Of a DNA stretch of 64,000 nt, positions 13,201-25,307 are shown piece after piece. Positions within the stretch are counted from its first letter, which is position 1, and each line of letters opens with the position of its first letter. Source of the stretch: Nematostella vectensis (Eukaryota; Cnidaria; Anthozoa; Actiniaria; Edwardsiidae); contig NC_064043.1 in the NCBI RefSeq assembly GCF_932526225.1, positions 16,428,085-16,492,084 on the forward strand. The letters run 5' to 3'. The translations under genes were made by a program, and so were the position numbers. The notes under the pieces are model-generated. The model was not told the DNA's origin and did no database searches. It saw only the letters and a program-made list of their open reading frames with translations.

Positions 13201-15397
13201 AATCAGCCCCTATCCCCTAGTCAAGGTAATCAGCCCCTACCCCCTAGTCATGGTAATCAGCCCCTACCCCCTAGTCATGGTAATCAGCCCCTATCCCCTA
13301 GTCATGGTAATCACCCACTACCCCCTAATCATGGTAATCACCCCCTACCCCCTAGTCATGGTAATCAGCCCCTACCCCCTTGTCATGGTAATCACCCCCT
13401 ACCCCCTAGTCAAGGTAATCAGCCCCTACCCCCTTGTCATGGTAATCACCCCCTACCCCCTAGTCATGGTAATCAGCCCCTATCCCCTAGTCAAGGTAAT
13501 CAGCCCCTATCCCCTAGTCATGGTAATCAGCCCCTATCCCCTAGTCATGGTAATCACCCCCTACCCCCAAGTCATGGTAATCACCCCCTCTCCCCTAGTC
13601 ATGGTAATCACCCCCTACCCCCTAGTCATGGTAATCAGCCCCTACCCCCTAGTCATGGTAATCAGCCCCTACCCCCTAGTCATGGTAATCAGCCCCTATC
13701 CCCTAGTCATGGTAATCACCCACTACCCCCTAATCATGGTAATCACCCCCTATCCCCTAGTCATGGTAATCACCCCCTACCCCCTTGTCATGGTAATCAC
13801 CCCCTACCCCCTAGTCATGGTAATCAGCCCCTAACCCCTAGTCATGGTAATCAGCCCCTATCCCCTAGTCATGGTAATCAGCCCCTATCCCCTAGTAATG
13901 GTTATCACCCCCTACCCCCTAGTCATGGTAATCACCCCCTATCCCCTAGTCATGGTAATCACCCCCTATCCCCTTGTCATGGTAATCAACCCCTATCCCC
14001 TAGTCATGGTAATCACCCCCTATCCCCTAGTCATGGTAATCACCCCCTATCCCCTTGTCATGGTAATCAGCCCCTATGCCTTAGTCATGGTAATCAGCCC
14101 CTATCCCCTAGTCATGGTAATCACCCCCTATCCCCTAGTCATGGTGATCACCCCCTATGCCCTAGTCATGGTAATCACCCCCTATCTTCTTGTCATGGTA
14201 ATCAGCCCCTACCCCCTAGTCATGGTAATCAGCCCCTATCCCCTAGTCGTGGTAATCACCCCCTAAACCCTAGCCATGGTAATCACCCCCTATGCTCTAA
14301 TCATGGTAATCAGCTCCTATCCCCTAGTCATGGTAATCACCCCCTATCCCCTAGTCATGGTAATCAGCTCCTATCCCCTAGTCAAGGTGATCAGCTCCTA
14401 TCCCCTAGTCAAGGTGATCACTCCCTATCCCCTAGTCATGGTAATCAGCCCCTATCCCCTAGTCGTGGTAATCACCCCCTATCCCCTAGTGAAGGTGATC
14501 ACTCCCTATCCTCTAGTCATGGTAATCACTCCCTGTCCTTATCCTTTAAATTAACGAAAAATTCCTCCCTACCTAGAAGCGAGTTTCCACTTCCCTCCTG
14601 TGATCCCAAACGTGCTTCCGCAGTTGAATCCAAGCCAGCCCCACCACAGCATAAACGTACCGAGGAGCACGTTTGTAGGGGATGCCATCTTGAGGGGCTT
14701 GGGCCGCCCCTGATCATCATACCTCCCTGTGCGTGGCTTCAGCATGAGCGTCGCCACGAGACCGCTGACACCCCCTACCAGGTGCACGGGCCCACATCCT
14801 GCCACGTCAATAGCTCCCATCTTCTTAAGCCAGCCTGTCTTCGCCCAGATCCAATGCGCAGGGAAGGAGAAGCTCAGCGTGTTGATGAATGAGAAGAGAG
14901 TGTACGCTTTCAAGTTTACGCGCTCGGCCATTGCGCCGGACACAATGGTGGTAGAAGTGGTTGCGAATGAGAGCTGACAGCAAATGGATGGGTGTATGAG
15001 TTAAAGGGATTAGACGTGAATAGGGAAAACAAATTGATTTTGATGATGGTAGTGTTGGTCAAAATCGTCAAAATGTCGTTGATGCTGATGATTGTGATGA
15101 TGGTGGTGTCCTTGATGATAACTATCGTATGTATGTTTCTAGTTATGACAATTATATTTTTGACGTAGTAATTGTGGTGATGAGATGATGGTGGTGGTGA
15201 CGATAATGATGATGATGATGGTGATGAGATGATGGTATGATAAGATGATGGTGGTTATGAGATGATGGTAGTGATGAGATGATGATGTTGGTGGCGATGT
15301 TCATGATGATGATGATGATGATGATAATAATAATAATACGTTTTGTTTAAAATCATAATAATCATAACCAAAATAAAGATCAGATTAAGAAAAAAGG

Positions 15398-15429
<32 letters not shown>

Positions 15430-16350
15430 GTATATCGAGAAAATTCAGCCAAAAATTGTCGTTTTTGCCAAACGCGGTCACTTCTATATAAGGAAAATAA
15501 TATATTCCTCATTTGGAAAAACGGCATGATTCTTGTAATTTTTAAAGTTACCGTACCGCAGGTGTTTCGTAGACTTTATGTCTTGTAATCAGAAGAGAAA
15601 AATAATGACCGTGACCATCTTTGGTCAATGGAAAAAGTATCTGAAAAGAAACTTAAGAGTCCTCGGTACCAGTCCCTCAAAACAACGTTTTCTTCATATG
15701 GATGATAATGATGGTGATGATGATGATGGTGATGATGATAATGCTGATGATGATGATGATTATGATAATGATTATGATGATGACAATGATGGTGATGATA
15801 ATGATGATGATGGTGCTGTTGAGGATTAATAGACTCACCTGGTTGTTATAACAATGATGCCGCTATTTTGAATAATTTGTAATGATAATATAATATAATA
15901 TAACATAGCATAGCATAGCATAGCATAGCATAGCATAGCATAGCATAGCATAGCATAGCATAGCATAGCATAGTAAGTATAGTATAATATAATAATTATT
16001 ATCACCTGAAAGAAATATTTGGCGAAGACATCTCCCATCTCGTACTCGTCGGCGTCTGTCAAGAAGTATCCCACCCCGCAAAACGCATTCGTGCCCTCGC
16101 CTTCTCCAAAACTAAACGCGAACCCGAACAGCCAATAGGATAAGCCACCGTAGATGACGTCAACAGCGTTCTTGACCATGATGTTGGTTTCGTTTTTCTT
16201 GGAGACCATTCCCGCTTCCAGCAGTCCAAATCCCGATTGCATGGTAAAGATGATAAATGCGCTGGTCAGGATCCATGTGGCATCATCCGGGACGATGATA
16301 TCTCTCTGGTCCGCGGGCGGCGACGCGGATGTCAAGTTGGACTTATTCAT
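7260..16350 (-). CDS. AMT: AMT-family ammonium transporter, complete in five coding exons (530 aa)
   Basis: Exons, 5' to 3' on the - strand: 16350-16006, 14973-14573, 9375-9316, 8261-8185, 7969-7260. All junctions are GT-AG and in phase. The product moves ammonium/ammonia across a membrane. Diagnostic stretches are TMQSGFGLLEAGMVSKKNE and DVIYGGLSYWLFGFAFSFG (exon 1); SFATTSTTIVSGAMAERV, GPVHLVGGVSG with the first pore histidine, and WWGWLGFNCGST (exon 2); SIGGG in the 60-nt exon 3; TGILGGLVSIT (exon 4); VRPWEAILIGAIGG and DDPVGCVPTHFFASVWG with the second pore histidine (exon 5). The last ~130 residues are a hydrophilic, probably cytoplasmic tail. I chose the ATG of MNKSNLTS; an in-frame ATG 25 codons upstream lies inside a minisatellite and is less likely. 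A further 5' exon is possible. Introns 1-3 all contain tandem repeats. Confidence 0.93.
8343..8575 (+). mobile_element. LINE reverse-transcriptase 3' fragment (CR1/L2-like), degenerate
   Basis: The conceptual translation contains VEYRVKFKVLLLLTYKAFHG and LASGYLNELAK, the characteristic end of non-LTR retrotransposon reverse transcriptases (compare the usual LLLTYKALHGLAPxYL pattern). After a frameshift, KLAAPRLWNK near 8533-8570 matches the usual AAPRLWN close of the same domain. The piece is broken and sits antisense in AMT intron 3. The clade is inferred from memory of the motif. Confidence 0.75.
8762..9208. repeat. (CAGT)n tetranucleotide microsatellite in AMT intron 3
   Basis: About 300 bp are an uninterrupted CAGT/TCAG run. 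Another ~140 bp follow in which the run is punctuated by ATTGATGT. The repeat has no stop in one frame, giving an artefactual SQSVSQSV open frame. AMT exon 3 begins about 110 bp further on. Confidence 0.98.
9616..9917. repeat. 31-bp minisatellite in AMT intron 2
   Basis: About ten units of CCATGGTAATACCATGATC followed by MCCTCATCAGAA. Each unit holds the short palindromes CCATGG and TACCATGATCA-like words. It lies between AMT exon 3 and the larger 27-bp array, with which it shares CATGGTAAT. Confidence 0.93.
10134..14545. repeat. 27-bp minisatellite filling AMT intron 2, with a 1,724-bp internal duplication
   Basis: The unit is TCATGGTAATCACCCCCTAC followed by CCCCTAG, with variants CAGCCCC, CAAGG and TATCCCC; about 160 units. 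The block from about 10612 to 12335 is repeated head-to-tail at 12336-14059 with the same order of variants at every point I compared. Stop-free units give spurious MVITPYPLV frames. The array stops about 28 bp from the splice donor of AMT exon 2. Confidence 0.97.
15175..15822. repeat. GAT/ATG trinucleotide microsatellites in AMT intron 1
   Basis: Three imperfect GAT-rich tracts occur at about 15175-15335, 15396-15435 and 15699-15822, separated by ordinary AT-rich sequence. Asp- or His-rich open frames here are translations of the microsatellite. Confidence 0.9.
15904..15973. repeat. (CATAG)14 pentanucleotide microsatellite in AMT intron 1
   Basis: Fourteen perfect CATAG units lie about 30 bp from the splice donor of AMT exon 1. 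Confidence 0.97.
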
Positions 16351-16396
16351 CTGGGGATTCCAGTATGAGCTGTTTAGAGGCCGAGTTGAACAATAT

Positions 16397-17516
16397 GGAA
16401 ACCATCTGGCTAGAAACCAGCTCACAATTGGCTAGAAACTAGCTCTCCACTGGCTAAAAAGTGATCACAATTGGCTAGAAACCAGCTCAGAACTGGCTAT
16501 AAACCAGCTCACAATTGGCTAGAAACTAGCTCTCCACTGGCTAAAAAGTGATCACAATTGGCTAGAAACCAGCTCAGAACTGGCTATAAACCAGCTCACA
16601 ATTGGCTAGAAACCAGCTCAGAACTGGCTATAAACCAGCTCTCAACTGGCTAGAGACCAGCTCTCAACTGGCTAGAAACTGTTCAAAACTGGCTAGAAAC
16701 CAACTCATAACTGGCTGTGAACCAGCGCTCTACGGGCTAGCAACCAGCTCACGTCTTAGTAGAAACAAGCTCACATCTGGCTAGAAACCAGCTCACATCT
16801 GGCTAGAAACCGCCTCACAATTGGCTAGAAACTAGCTCTCAACTGGCTAGAAACTGATCAAAACTGGCTAGAAACCAGCTCACAACTGGCTATAAACCAG
16901 CTCACAACTGGCTATAAACCAGCTCACAACTGGCTATAAACCAGCTCACAACTGGCTATAAACCAGCTCACATCTGGCTAGAAACCAGCTCACAATTGGC
17001 TGAAAACCAGCTCACAACTGGCTATAAACCAGCTCTCAACTGGCTATGAACCAGCTCGCAATTGGCTAGAAACCAGCTCACAATTGGCTAGAAACCAGCT
17101 CACATCTGGCAAGAAACCAGCTCACAATTGGCTGAAAACCAGCTTACAACTAGCTAGAAACCAGCTCTCAACTGGCTAGAAAACAGCTCACATCTGACTT
17201 GAAACCAGCTCACAATTGGCTACAATCAGCGACAAAACTGTTGAAAATTTTAACGCATCAAACGCAGTTTCAGATGGAAATCTAAATAACGTAGCATAGT
17301 GACTTTGATATCCTCCTCTCCCTCTCCCAAACCCCCCTCTACCAAATCAATGTTGGATTCTTTTACTGACAACCCTAGACAGCAATTCTGAATAGGAGGG
17401 GGGGGATGTTATTAATAAAAAGTCCCCATATTGTAAATTATTTGAGTAAGACTACTTTTTAGATGTCATTTTCAACAGGTTTTGTCGCTGATTGTAGAAA
17501 CCAGCTCTCAACTGGC
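16397..17516. repeat. 22-bp minisatellite immediately 5' of AMT, split by a MITE
   Basis: The unit is GGCTAGAAACCAGCTCACAA plus TT or CT, about 38 copies with many point variants. It starts 46 bp upstream of the AMT initiation codon, so it occupies the presumed 5' UTR or promoter. At 17221 it is interrupted by a 272-bp insertion and resumes for one unit at 17495-17516. Confidence 0.95.
17223..17494. mobile_element. Tc1/mariner-type MITE inserted in the 22-bp minisatellite
   Basis: The ends are inverted repeats of about 26 bp starting CAATCAGCGACAAAA; the right copy differs by one inserted C. The element is flanked by TA on both sides (17221-17222 and 17495-17496), and removing it with one TA restores a minisatellite unit (GGC-TA-GAAACCAG). 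A TA target duplication with such ends is the hallmark of Tc1/mariner transposition. At 272 bp it has no transposase and would need one supplied in trans. Confidence 0.85.
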
Positions 17517-20500
17517 ATTTAGTCAGATTTTATTGAACTCTGGAATTATTATTACTCTTCTAACTTCTACTCTTTTCAGAACGACCTCCTCCCTGCGACA
17601 CCGCAACAACGCTTGCAACTTTGCATGTTATATTTTACGCTGGACTTTCTCATGTAACGAGATCCTTTAAGACAAAGAAAAGGCTAATGATAAATACAAA
17701 TCACAAGAAATTACCCATTCAGAACTAGGATTCACAGATCTAGATTGCTTTTTTATTGATCCATTAAGTGATCTTATTTGAATTAAGAAAAAGTTAGCCC
17801 GAACGGACGCCTCCAAAAAGGAATTTCACACTATGCTAGCACACTTTTTGCTGTAGTTATGTTTCTTCTTTTTCTTTCTTTTTTATATAAAGCTTTATAA
17901 TAAGAGTTTTTAGGCAAACGCTGCGAGCTGGCCGTTTGAAGAGATTATTACTAGATATGATTTACCTTCAACATTATACCCAATATTTCTCGTATATTTT
18001 TTAAATGTCTTGAAAGAATAAAGAAATTCATTGTGCGCATTCCTCTATTTCTTTTAACCAAAATGCTCGGATCTCGCAAATAAAAATCTCTCTAAGGTTT
18101 CTCGTACTTTGAAGAGCGACCTAAAACTACCCTGCGGCTTCTTGCTTTCGGTAACTAAGACCATCCAAGAATATGTAAAGGAAACTGGTGCGATATCTGT
18201 CAGCGTGCGATATATCAACTAGCAAAACGAATAAATACATTTGCACTTTAATATTTATGGAAAATTGTAAGTTTTCTCTCTAAGACATAAGGTTTCTCGT
18301 ACTTTGAAGAGCGACCTAAAACTACCATGCGGCTTCTTGCTTTCGGTAACTAAGACCATCCAAGGATATGTAAAGGAAACTGGTGCGATATCTGTCAGCG
18401 TGCGATATATCAACTAGCAAAACGAATAAATACATTTGCACATATGCATTTGCATATTTATGGAAAATTGTAAGTTTTCTGATTTGCCGTCGGTGTTCCG
18501 TGAGAGGTTAACAATGCATGTCGCCATCAAGCCTTATGCGAAACTCTTCCAAAAAATACAACCCCTGGTGTGAAACAAATGTTTTATTTCACAAAATAAA
18601 TAATGGAGTCTGTAATGAGATGATTAATGTAAGGAACTCCTCGTATTTTCGACGTCAAAAACACTTCTTTCTCGCGGTTCTACATTATAGACTTTAGACA
18701 AATTACTATTTGCTTTTAAGACAATTTGAGCAGTGGATAAACGGTGTCGAAATTATATTTGTTTGCCAGTTTGCGCAAATGAAATATGCCTGAGAAAAAC
18801 TAAATGGAATGTGACTCTATGTTGTTCTTTCCTCGAAGTGTGTACTAGAATACTAACTTGAACATATAAACATAAGTGCTTTAGATTTGGGCATTGTTTA
18901 CAACCACACAGAAATAGTTTTTTGGGAGAAAAAAAAAGGAAAATAAATAAGATATGATAACTATTAGGTCTAGAGACGACAAAATTGTTAATTGTGGCAA
19001 TAAATAATTATCTTACTTTTTTGCATGGGCTGATACTGTCTGTTCTCTCTTCTCTTCTCTCGGAGATGAATGAGAAGTGCGCCCACCTCACAAGGCTTTG
19101 CAAACTTAGCTAAAAAATTTGCATAACAAACCGGTGAAGTGAAAATAGAAGAGAACAAACATATCATTACCATTAAGATCGCAATTCAATTCATTACATA
19201 CAGCACCCTCTGTACTGTTACCTGAATAATTCGTTATGAGCAGGTGATTGCTCCAACTCACCAAGTGCAAATAGCGTCCTGAAATATAAGACTAGTCAAA
19301 TTATGCCCCGAAAGTGGTTATCCCTTCATTTTTTGTATCTAGCTTGAATTCTCAAGAAATTTCTATGAACAGATGGTGGTTACAAATCGCGAAGGCCACA
19401 GTGCAAATAGCCCCTAAAAACATTAGGTCCAAAGGCCCTCCCATCTCATATATATGGATTCTCAAGACATTTCTATGGAAAAGGTGATAGGATTGCTCGC
19501 CTTGTTTAAGTAGTACCATAAAAAATTTTAGTCAAAGAGGCTGTAAAGAAGGCAAACCCCTCCCCTTAAAAAGAGCCTGGGTAGGTAAATTCGGAGGACA
19601 GATTCTCTTCCACTTCTATCTTGAGGGGAAGGGGGAGTTGAGTTGGATCGTCTTACGTAATTCTATAGAACCAGTAAAAAGTTTCTGTTGATGAAACCTC
19701 AATGGATTGGAGATTCGAGGTATTATGTAAAAGCTGTTTTTAACATTGTACACATATGAGCTTTCGCCAAGGCCATTTGTGATACGTGTAATACAACAAC
19801 ATAAAGCTTGTGGCTTGTAACGCTTAATGTCGATGATAAAAATTATTATGTCTATTATATGCCCGATGACAGTAAGTAATCTAATAGATCTGCATGCTGT
19901 TAAGTTTGTAGGACTCTTCTCAAATTGATTGTTTAAGATTTAAACAAAATAATTTTAACTGGCGTTAAGAAAAATGACAGTCTAGCAAAGTGATTGCAAA
20001 CTGGGCAGATGGTTGAAATGTGCTTAGATAGTCTTTGAGGGTTTTGGTAAACACGATTGAGAGGGTTACGGGAAAGTTATAAAGTTATATTTACTTTTAT
20101 TTCTTCAAGGTATTTGGCGGATTCGATACAGTATTTCTGTGACAATATTCCTGTATTGGTATTACTATATTATTATATCTTGACATATGGTCAAAAGTTA
20201 ATGCAACAATTTATGAATGTACGATATACGTTTTATTTTCTTATCATTGCATGATATAAAATTATCCAAGTAACAATTTAAATTGAAAATAGCGCAGAGT
20301 AAAAACAAAATGAAACTGCTTTTATCTGATTATTATTTATCAAGCAATTGTAAGAAAAGAAATAATATACGCTCTTTACCTTAATGTTCAGAGGGAAGTA
20401 GAAAAGATCTGTTATTAGACTCTACGTTTTCTCTTAACAAAAACACATCCTCACATAGCTGCTTAGGAGTCTCTTCGACACTTCACACTGTTGCAGCGGT

Positions 20501-20721
20501 TGCCATGGGAACCTCTTTAGGCACGGATCACCTGCATTGATTTATTTCAGGCAAAGTTTGAACAACGCTGATTGCCTATTTTCACTTTTCGTTTGATTGT
20601 TATCAACACCTTTTTCTTGGGCTTTCCCTTAGCGACCAAGAGACGTGTGTTTTTAGTTTTTTACTATTTTATACTATTATAATACTGATGTCTGGAAAGT
20701 TGCCAACTTGTCATCCACTTA
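17517..20721. other. Intergenic AT-rich DNA, no gene recognised
   Basis: I see no convincing exon on either strand. The only clear structure is the 195-bp tandem duplication at 18093-18480. Short open frames (such as 18988-19173 and 20057-20254) show no protein-like conservation that I recognise. Confidence 0.55.
18093..18480. repeat. 195-bp tandem duplication
   Basis: A segment beginning TAAGGTTTCTCGTACTTTG is present twice at an offset of 195 bp. The copies differ by a few substitutions and a short insertion (CATATGCATTTG-like) in the second copy. Confidence 0.93.
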
Positions 20722-21842
20722 GTATCTGTATTAAATCGGCAAATTTATTACTGGTCCATTATTATCTGTACTAAATCGGAAAATTTATTACTGGTCCATT
20801 ATTATCTGTACTAAATCGGCAAATTTATTACTGGTCCATTATTATCTACTAAATCGGAAAATTTATTACTGGTCCATTATTATCTGTACTAAATCGGAAA
20901 ATTTATTACTGGTCCATTATTATCTGTACTTAATCGGAAAATTTATTACTGGTCCATTATTATCTACTAAATCGGAAAATTTATTACTGGTCCATTACTA
21001 TCTACAATATCGGAAAATTTATTACTGGTCCATTATTATCTGTACTAAATCGGAAAATTTATTACTGGTCCATTATTATCTACTAAATCGGGAAATTTAT
21101 TACTGGTCCATTATTATCTGTACTAAATCGGCAAATTTGTTACTGGTCCATTATTATCTACTAAATCGGGAAATTTATTACTGGTCCATTATTAGCTGTA
21201 CTAAATCGGAAAATTTATTACTGGTCTATTATTATCTACTACATTGGAAAATTTATTACTGGTCCATTATTATCTACTAAATCGGGAAATTTATTACTGG
21301 TCCATTATTATCTGTACTAAATCGGAAAATTTATTACTGGTCCATTATTATCTATTAAATCGGAAAATTTATTACTGGTCCATTACTATCTACTAAATCG
21401 GAAAATTTATTACTGGTCCATTATTATCTACTAAATCGGGAAATTTATTACTGGTCCATTACTATCAACTAAATCGGAAAATTTATTACTGGTCCATTAT
21501 TATCTACTAAATCGGGAAATTTATTACTGGTCCATTATTATCTACTAAATCGGGAAATTTATTACTGGTCCATTATTATCTACTAAATCGGAAAATTTAT
21601 TACTGGTCCATTACTATCAACTAAATCGGAAAATTTATTACTGGTCCATTATTATCTACTAAATCGGGAAATTTATTACTGGTCCATTATTATCTACTCA
21701 ATCGGGAAATTTATTACTGGTCCATTATTATCTACCAAATATGGAAATTTATTACTGGTCCATTATTATCTGTACTAAATCGGAAAGTTTATTACTGGTC
21801 CATTATTATCTACTAGATCGGGAAATTTATTACTGGACCATA
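20722..21842. repeat. 37/40-bp minisatellite
   Basis: About 29 units contain AAATCGGAAAATTTATTACT and GGTCCATTATTATCT. A 3-bp difference (CTGTAC versus CTAC) gives two length classes that alternate irregularly. Confidence 0.95.
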
Positions 21843-21844
21843 AT

Positions 21845-21916
21845 ACCTCATGGTCGCACTAACCCCTCATGGTCGCGCTTACACCTCGTGGTAGCGCTAA
21901 TCCTCATGGTCGCTAC
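21845..21916. repeat. Short ~19-bp repeat, four copies
   Basis: Four degenerate units with the core CCTCATGGTCGC, joined by CTAA or TTACA, bridge the two large arrays on either side. Confidence 0.75.
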
Positions 21917-21967
21917 ATGTCGGAAAGTCTTACACGTCTGTATGTAAATTGTTCGCCAGCCCTTGTT

Positions 21968-24900
21968 ACCAAGAGCGTAGGTTCAAACTAGGAAATGTAC
22001 CAAGACCATAGGTTTAAACTAGGAAATTTACCAAGAGCATAGGCTCAAACTAGGAAATATACCAAGAGCATAGGAATAAACTAGGAAATGTACTAAGAGC
22101 ATAGGTTCAAAGTAGGAAATGTACCAAGAGCATAGGAATAAACTAGGAAATGTACCAAGAGCATAGGAATAAACTAGGAAATGTACCAAGAGCATAGGTT
22201 CAAAATAGGAAATGTACCAAGAGCATAGGTTCAAACTAGGAAATGTACCAAGAGCATAGGAATAAACTAGGAAATGTACCAAGACCATAGGTTTAAACTA
22301 GGAAATTTACCAAGAGCATAGGCTCAAACTAGGAAATATACCAAGAGCATAGGAATAAACTAGGAAATGTACTAAGAGCATAGGTTCAAAGTAGGAAATG
22401 TACCAAGAGCATAGGTTCAAACTAGGAAATGTACCAAGAGCATAGGTTCAAAGTAGGAAATGTACCAAGAGCATAGGTCCAAACTAGGAAATGTACCAAG
22501 AGCATAGGAATAAACTAGGAAATGTACCAAGAGCATAGGTTCAAACTAGGAAATGTACCAAGAGCATAGGAATAAACTAGGAAATGTACCAAGAGCATAG
22601 GAATAAACTAGGAAATGTACCAAGAGCATAGGTTCAAACTAGGAAATGTACCAAGAGCATAGGAATAAACTAGGAAATGTACCAAGAGCATAGGAATAAA
22701 CTAGGAAATGTACCAAGAGCATAGGTTCAAAGTAGGAAATGTACCAAGAGCATAGGTTCAAACTAGGAAATGAACCAAGAGCATAGGTTCAAAATAGGAA
22801 ATGTACCAAGAGCATAGGTTCAAACTAGGAAATGTACCAAGAGCATAGGAATAAACTAGGAAATGTACCAAGAGCATAGGAATAAACTAGGAAATGTACC
22901 AAGAGCATAGGAATAAACTAGGAAATGTACCAAGAGCATAGGAATAAACTAGGAAATGTACCAAGAGCATAGGTTCAAACTAGGAAATGTACCAAGATCA
23001 TAGGAATAAACTAGGAAATGTACCAAGAGCATAGGTTCAAACTAGGAAATGTACCAAGAGCATAGGTTCAAACTAGGAAATGTACCAAGAGCATAGGAAT
23101 AAACTAGGAAATGTACCAAGAGCATAGGTTCAAACTAGGAAATGTACCAAGAGCATAGGTTCAAACTAGGAAATGTACCAAGAGCATAGGTTCAAACTAG
23201 GAAATGTACCAAGAGCATAGGTTCAAACTAGGAAATGTACCAAGAGCATAGGTTCAAACTAGGAAATGTACCAAGAGCATAGGTTCAAACTAGGAAATGT
23301 ACCAAGAGCATAGGTTCAAACTAGGAAATGTACCAAGAGCATAGGTTCAAACTAGGAAATGTACCAAGAGCATAGGAATAAACTAGGAAATGTACCAAGA
23401 GCATAGGAATAAACTAGGAAATGTACCAAGAGCATAGGTTCAAAGTAGGAAATGTACCAAGAGCATAGGTTCAAAGTAGGAAATGTACCAAGAGCGTAGG
23501 AATAAACTAGGAAATGTACCAAGAGCATAGGTTCAAACTAGGAAATGTACCAAGAGTATAGGAATAAACTAGGAAATGTACCAAGAGCATAGGTTCAAAC
23601 TAGGAAATGTACCAAGAGCATAGGCTCAAACTAGGAAATGTACCAAGAGCATAGGTTCAAAGTAGGAAATGTACCAAGAGCATAGGAATAAACTAGAAAA
23701 TGTACCAAGAGCATAGGTTCAAACTAGGAAATGTACCAAGAGCATAGGTTCAAAGTAGGAAATGTACCAAGAGCATAGGAATAAACTAGGAAATGTACCA
23801 AGAGCATAGGTTCAAACTAGGAAATGTTTCAAGAGCATAGGTTCAAAGTAGGAAATGTACCAAGAGCATAGGTTCAAACTAGGAAATGTACCAAGAGCAT
23901 AGGTTCAAACTAGGAAATGTACCAAGAGCATAGGTTCAAACTAGGAAATGTACCAAGAGCATAGGTTCAAACTAGGAAATGTACCAAGAGCATAGGTTCA
24001 AACTAGGAAATGTACCAAGAGCATAGGTTCAAACTAGGAAATGTACCAAGAGCATAGGCTCAAACTAGGAAATGCACCAAGGGCATAGGTTCAAAGTAGG
24101 AAATGTACCAAGAGCATAGGAATAAACTAGGAAATGTACCAAGAGTATAGGTTCAAATTAGGAAATGTACCAAGAGCATAGGTTCAAACTAGAAAATGAA
24201 CCAAGAGCATAGGTTCAAAATAGGAAATGTACCAAGAGCATAGGTTCGAACTAGGAAATGTACAAAGAGCATAGGAATAAACTAGGAAATGTACCAAGAG
24301 CATAGGAATAAACTAGGAAATGTACCAAGAGCATAGGTTCAAACTAGGAAATGTACCAAGAGCATAGGTTCAAACTAGGAAATGTACCAAGAGCATAGGT
24401 TCAAACTAGGAAATGTACCAAGAGCATAGGAATAAACTAGGAAATGTATCAAGAGCATAGGTTCAAACTAGGAAATGTACCAAGAGCATAGGTTCAAACT
24501 AGGAAATGTACCAAGAGTATAGGAATAAACTAGGAAATGTACCAAGAGCATAGGTTCAAACTAGGAAATGTACCAGGAGCATAGGCTCAAACTAGGAAAT
24601 GTACCAAGAGCATAGGTTCAAAGTAGGAAATGTACCAAGAGCATAGGAATAAACTAGGAAATGTACCAAGAGCATAGGTTCAAAGTAGGAAATGTACCAA
24701 GAGCATAGGTTCAAAGTAGGAAATGTACCAAGAGCGTAGGAATAAACTAGGAAATGTACCAAGAGCATAGGTTCAAACTAGGAAATGTACCAAGAGCATA
24801 GGTTCAAACTAGGAAATGTACCAAGAGCATAGGTTCAAACTAGGAAATGTACCAAGAGCATAGGTTCAAACTAGGAAATGTACCAAGAGCATAGGTTCAA

Positions 24901-25307
24901 ACTAGGAAATGTACCAAGAGCATAGGCTCAAACTAGGAAATGTACCAAGAGCATAGGTTCAAACTAGGAAATGTACCAAGAGCATAGGAATAAACTAGGA
25001 AATGTACCAAGAGCATAGGAATAAACTAGGAAATGTACCAAGAGCATAGGAATAAACTAGGAAATGTACCAAGAGCATAGGTTCAAACTAGGAAATGTAC
25101 CAAGAGCATAGGTTCAAACTAGGAAATGTACCAAGAGCATAGGTTCAAACTAGGAAATGTACCAAGAGCATAGGAATAAACTAGGAAATGTACCAAGAGC
25201 ATAGGAATAAACTAGGAAATGTACCAAGAGCATAGGTTCAAACTAGGAAATGTACCAAGAGCATAGGTTCAAACTAGGAAATGTACCAAGAGCATAGGTT
25301 CAAACTA
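21968..25307. repeat. 31-bp minisatellite, about 108 units
   Basis: The unit is GTACCAAGAGCATAGGTTCA then AACTAGGAAAT. Two main types (GGTTCAAA and GGAATAAA) and rarer variants mark the copies. Shared rare variants recur at offsets of 279 (9 units), 1240 (40 units) and 1426 bp (46 units), so the array grew partly by copying blocks of units. Confidence 0.97.

Noticed and set aside
10134..14545. Chains of MVITPYPLV open frames up to 248 codons
   Set aside because: Translation of the 27-bp array inside AMT intron 2; no flanking unique coding sequence.
15343..15829. Asp-rich open frames
   Set aside because: Translations of GAT microsatellites in AMT intron 1.
16351..16425. Upstream ATG (MSWFLARW...) as AMT start
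   Set aside because: The first residues are encoded by the 22-bp minisatellite; the ATG at 16350 gives an N-terminus of normal AMT form. It cannot be fully excluded.
20498..20520. X-box-like RFX site (GTTGCCATGGGAACC)
   Set aside because: One half-site does not fit the consensus, and it is far from SCLT1, the only ciliary gene here.
21968..25307. CRISPR-like regular array
   Set aside because: Units are contiguous direct repeats without unique spacers, in a eukaryotic intergenic region. The same applies to every other array in the window.
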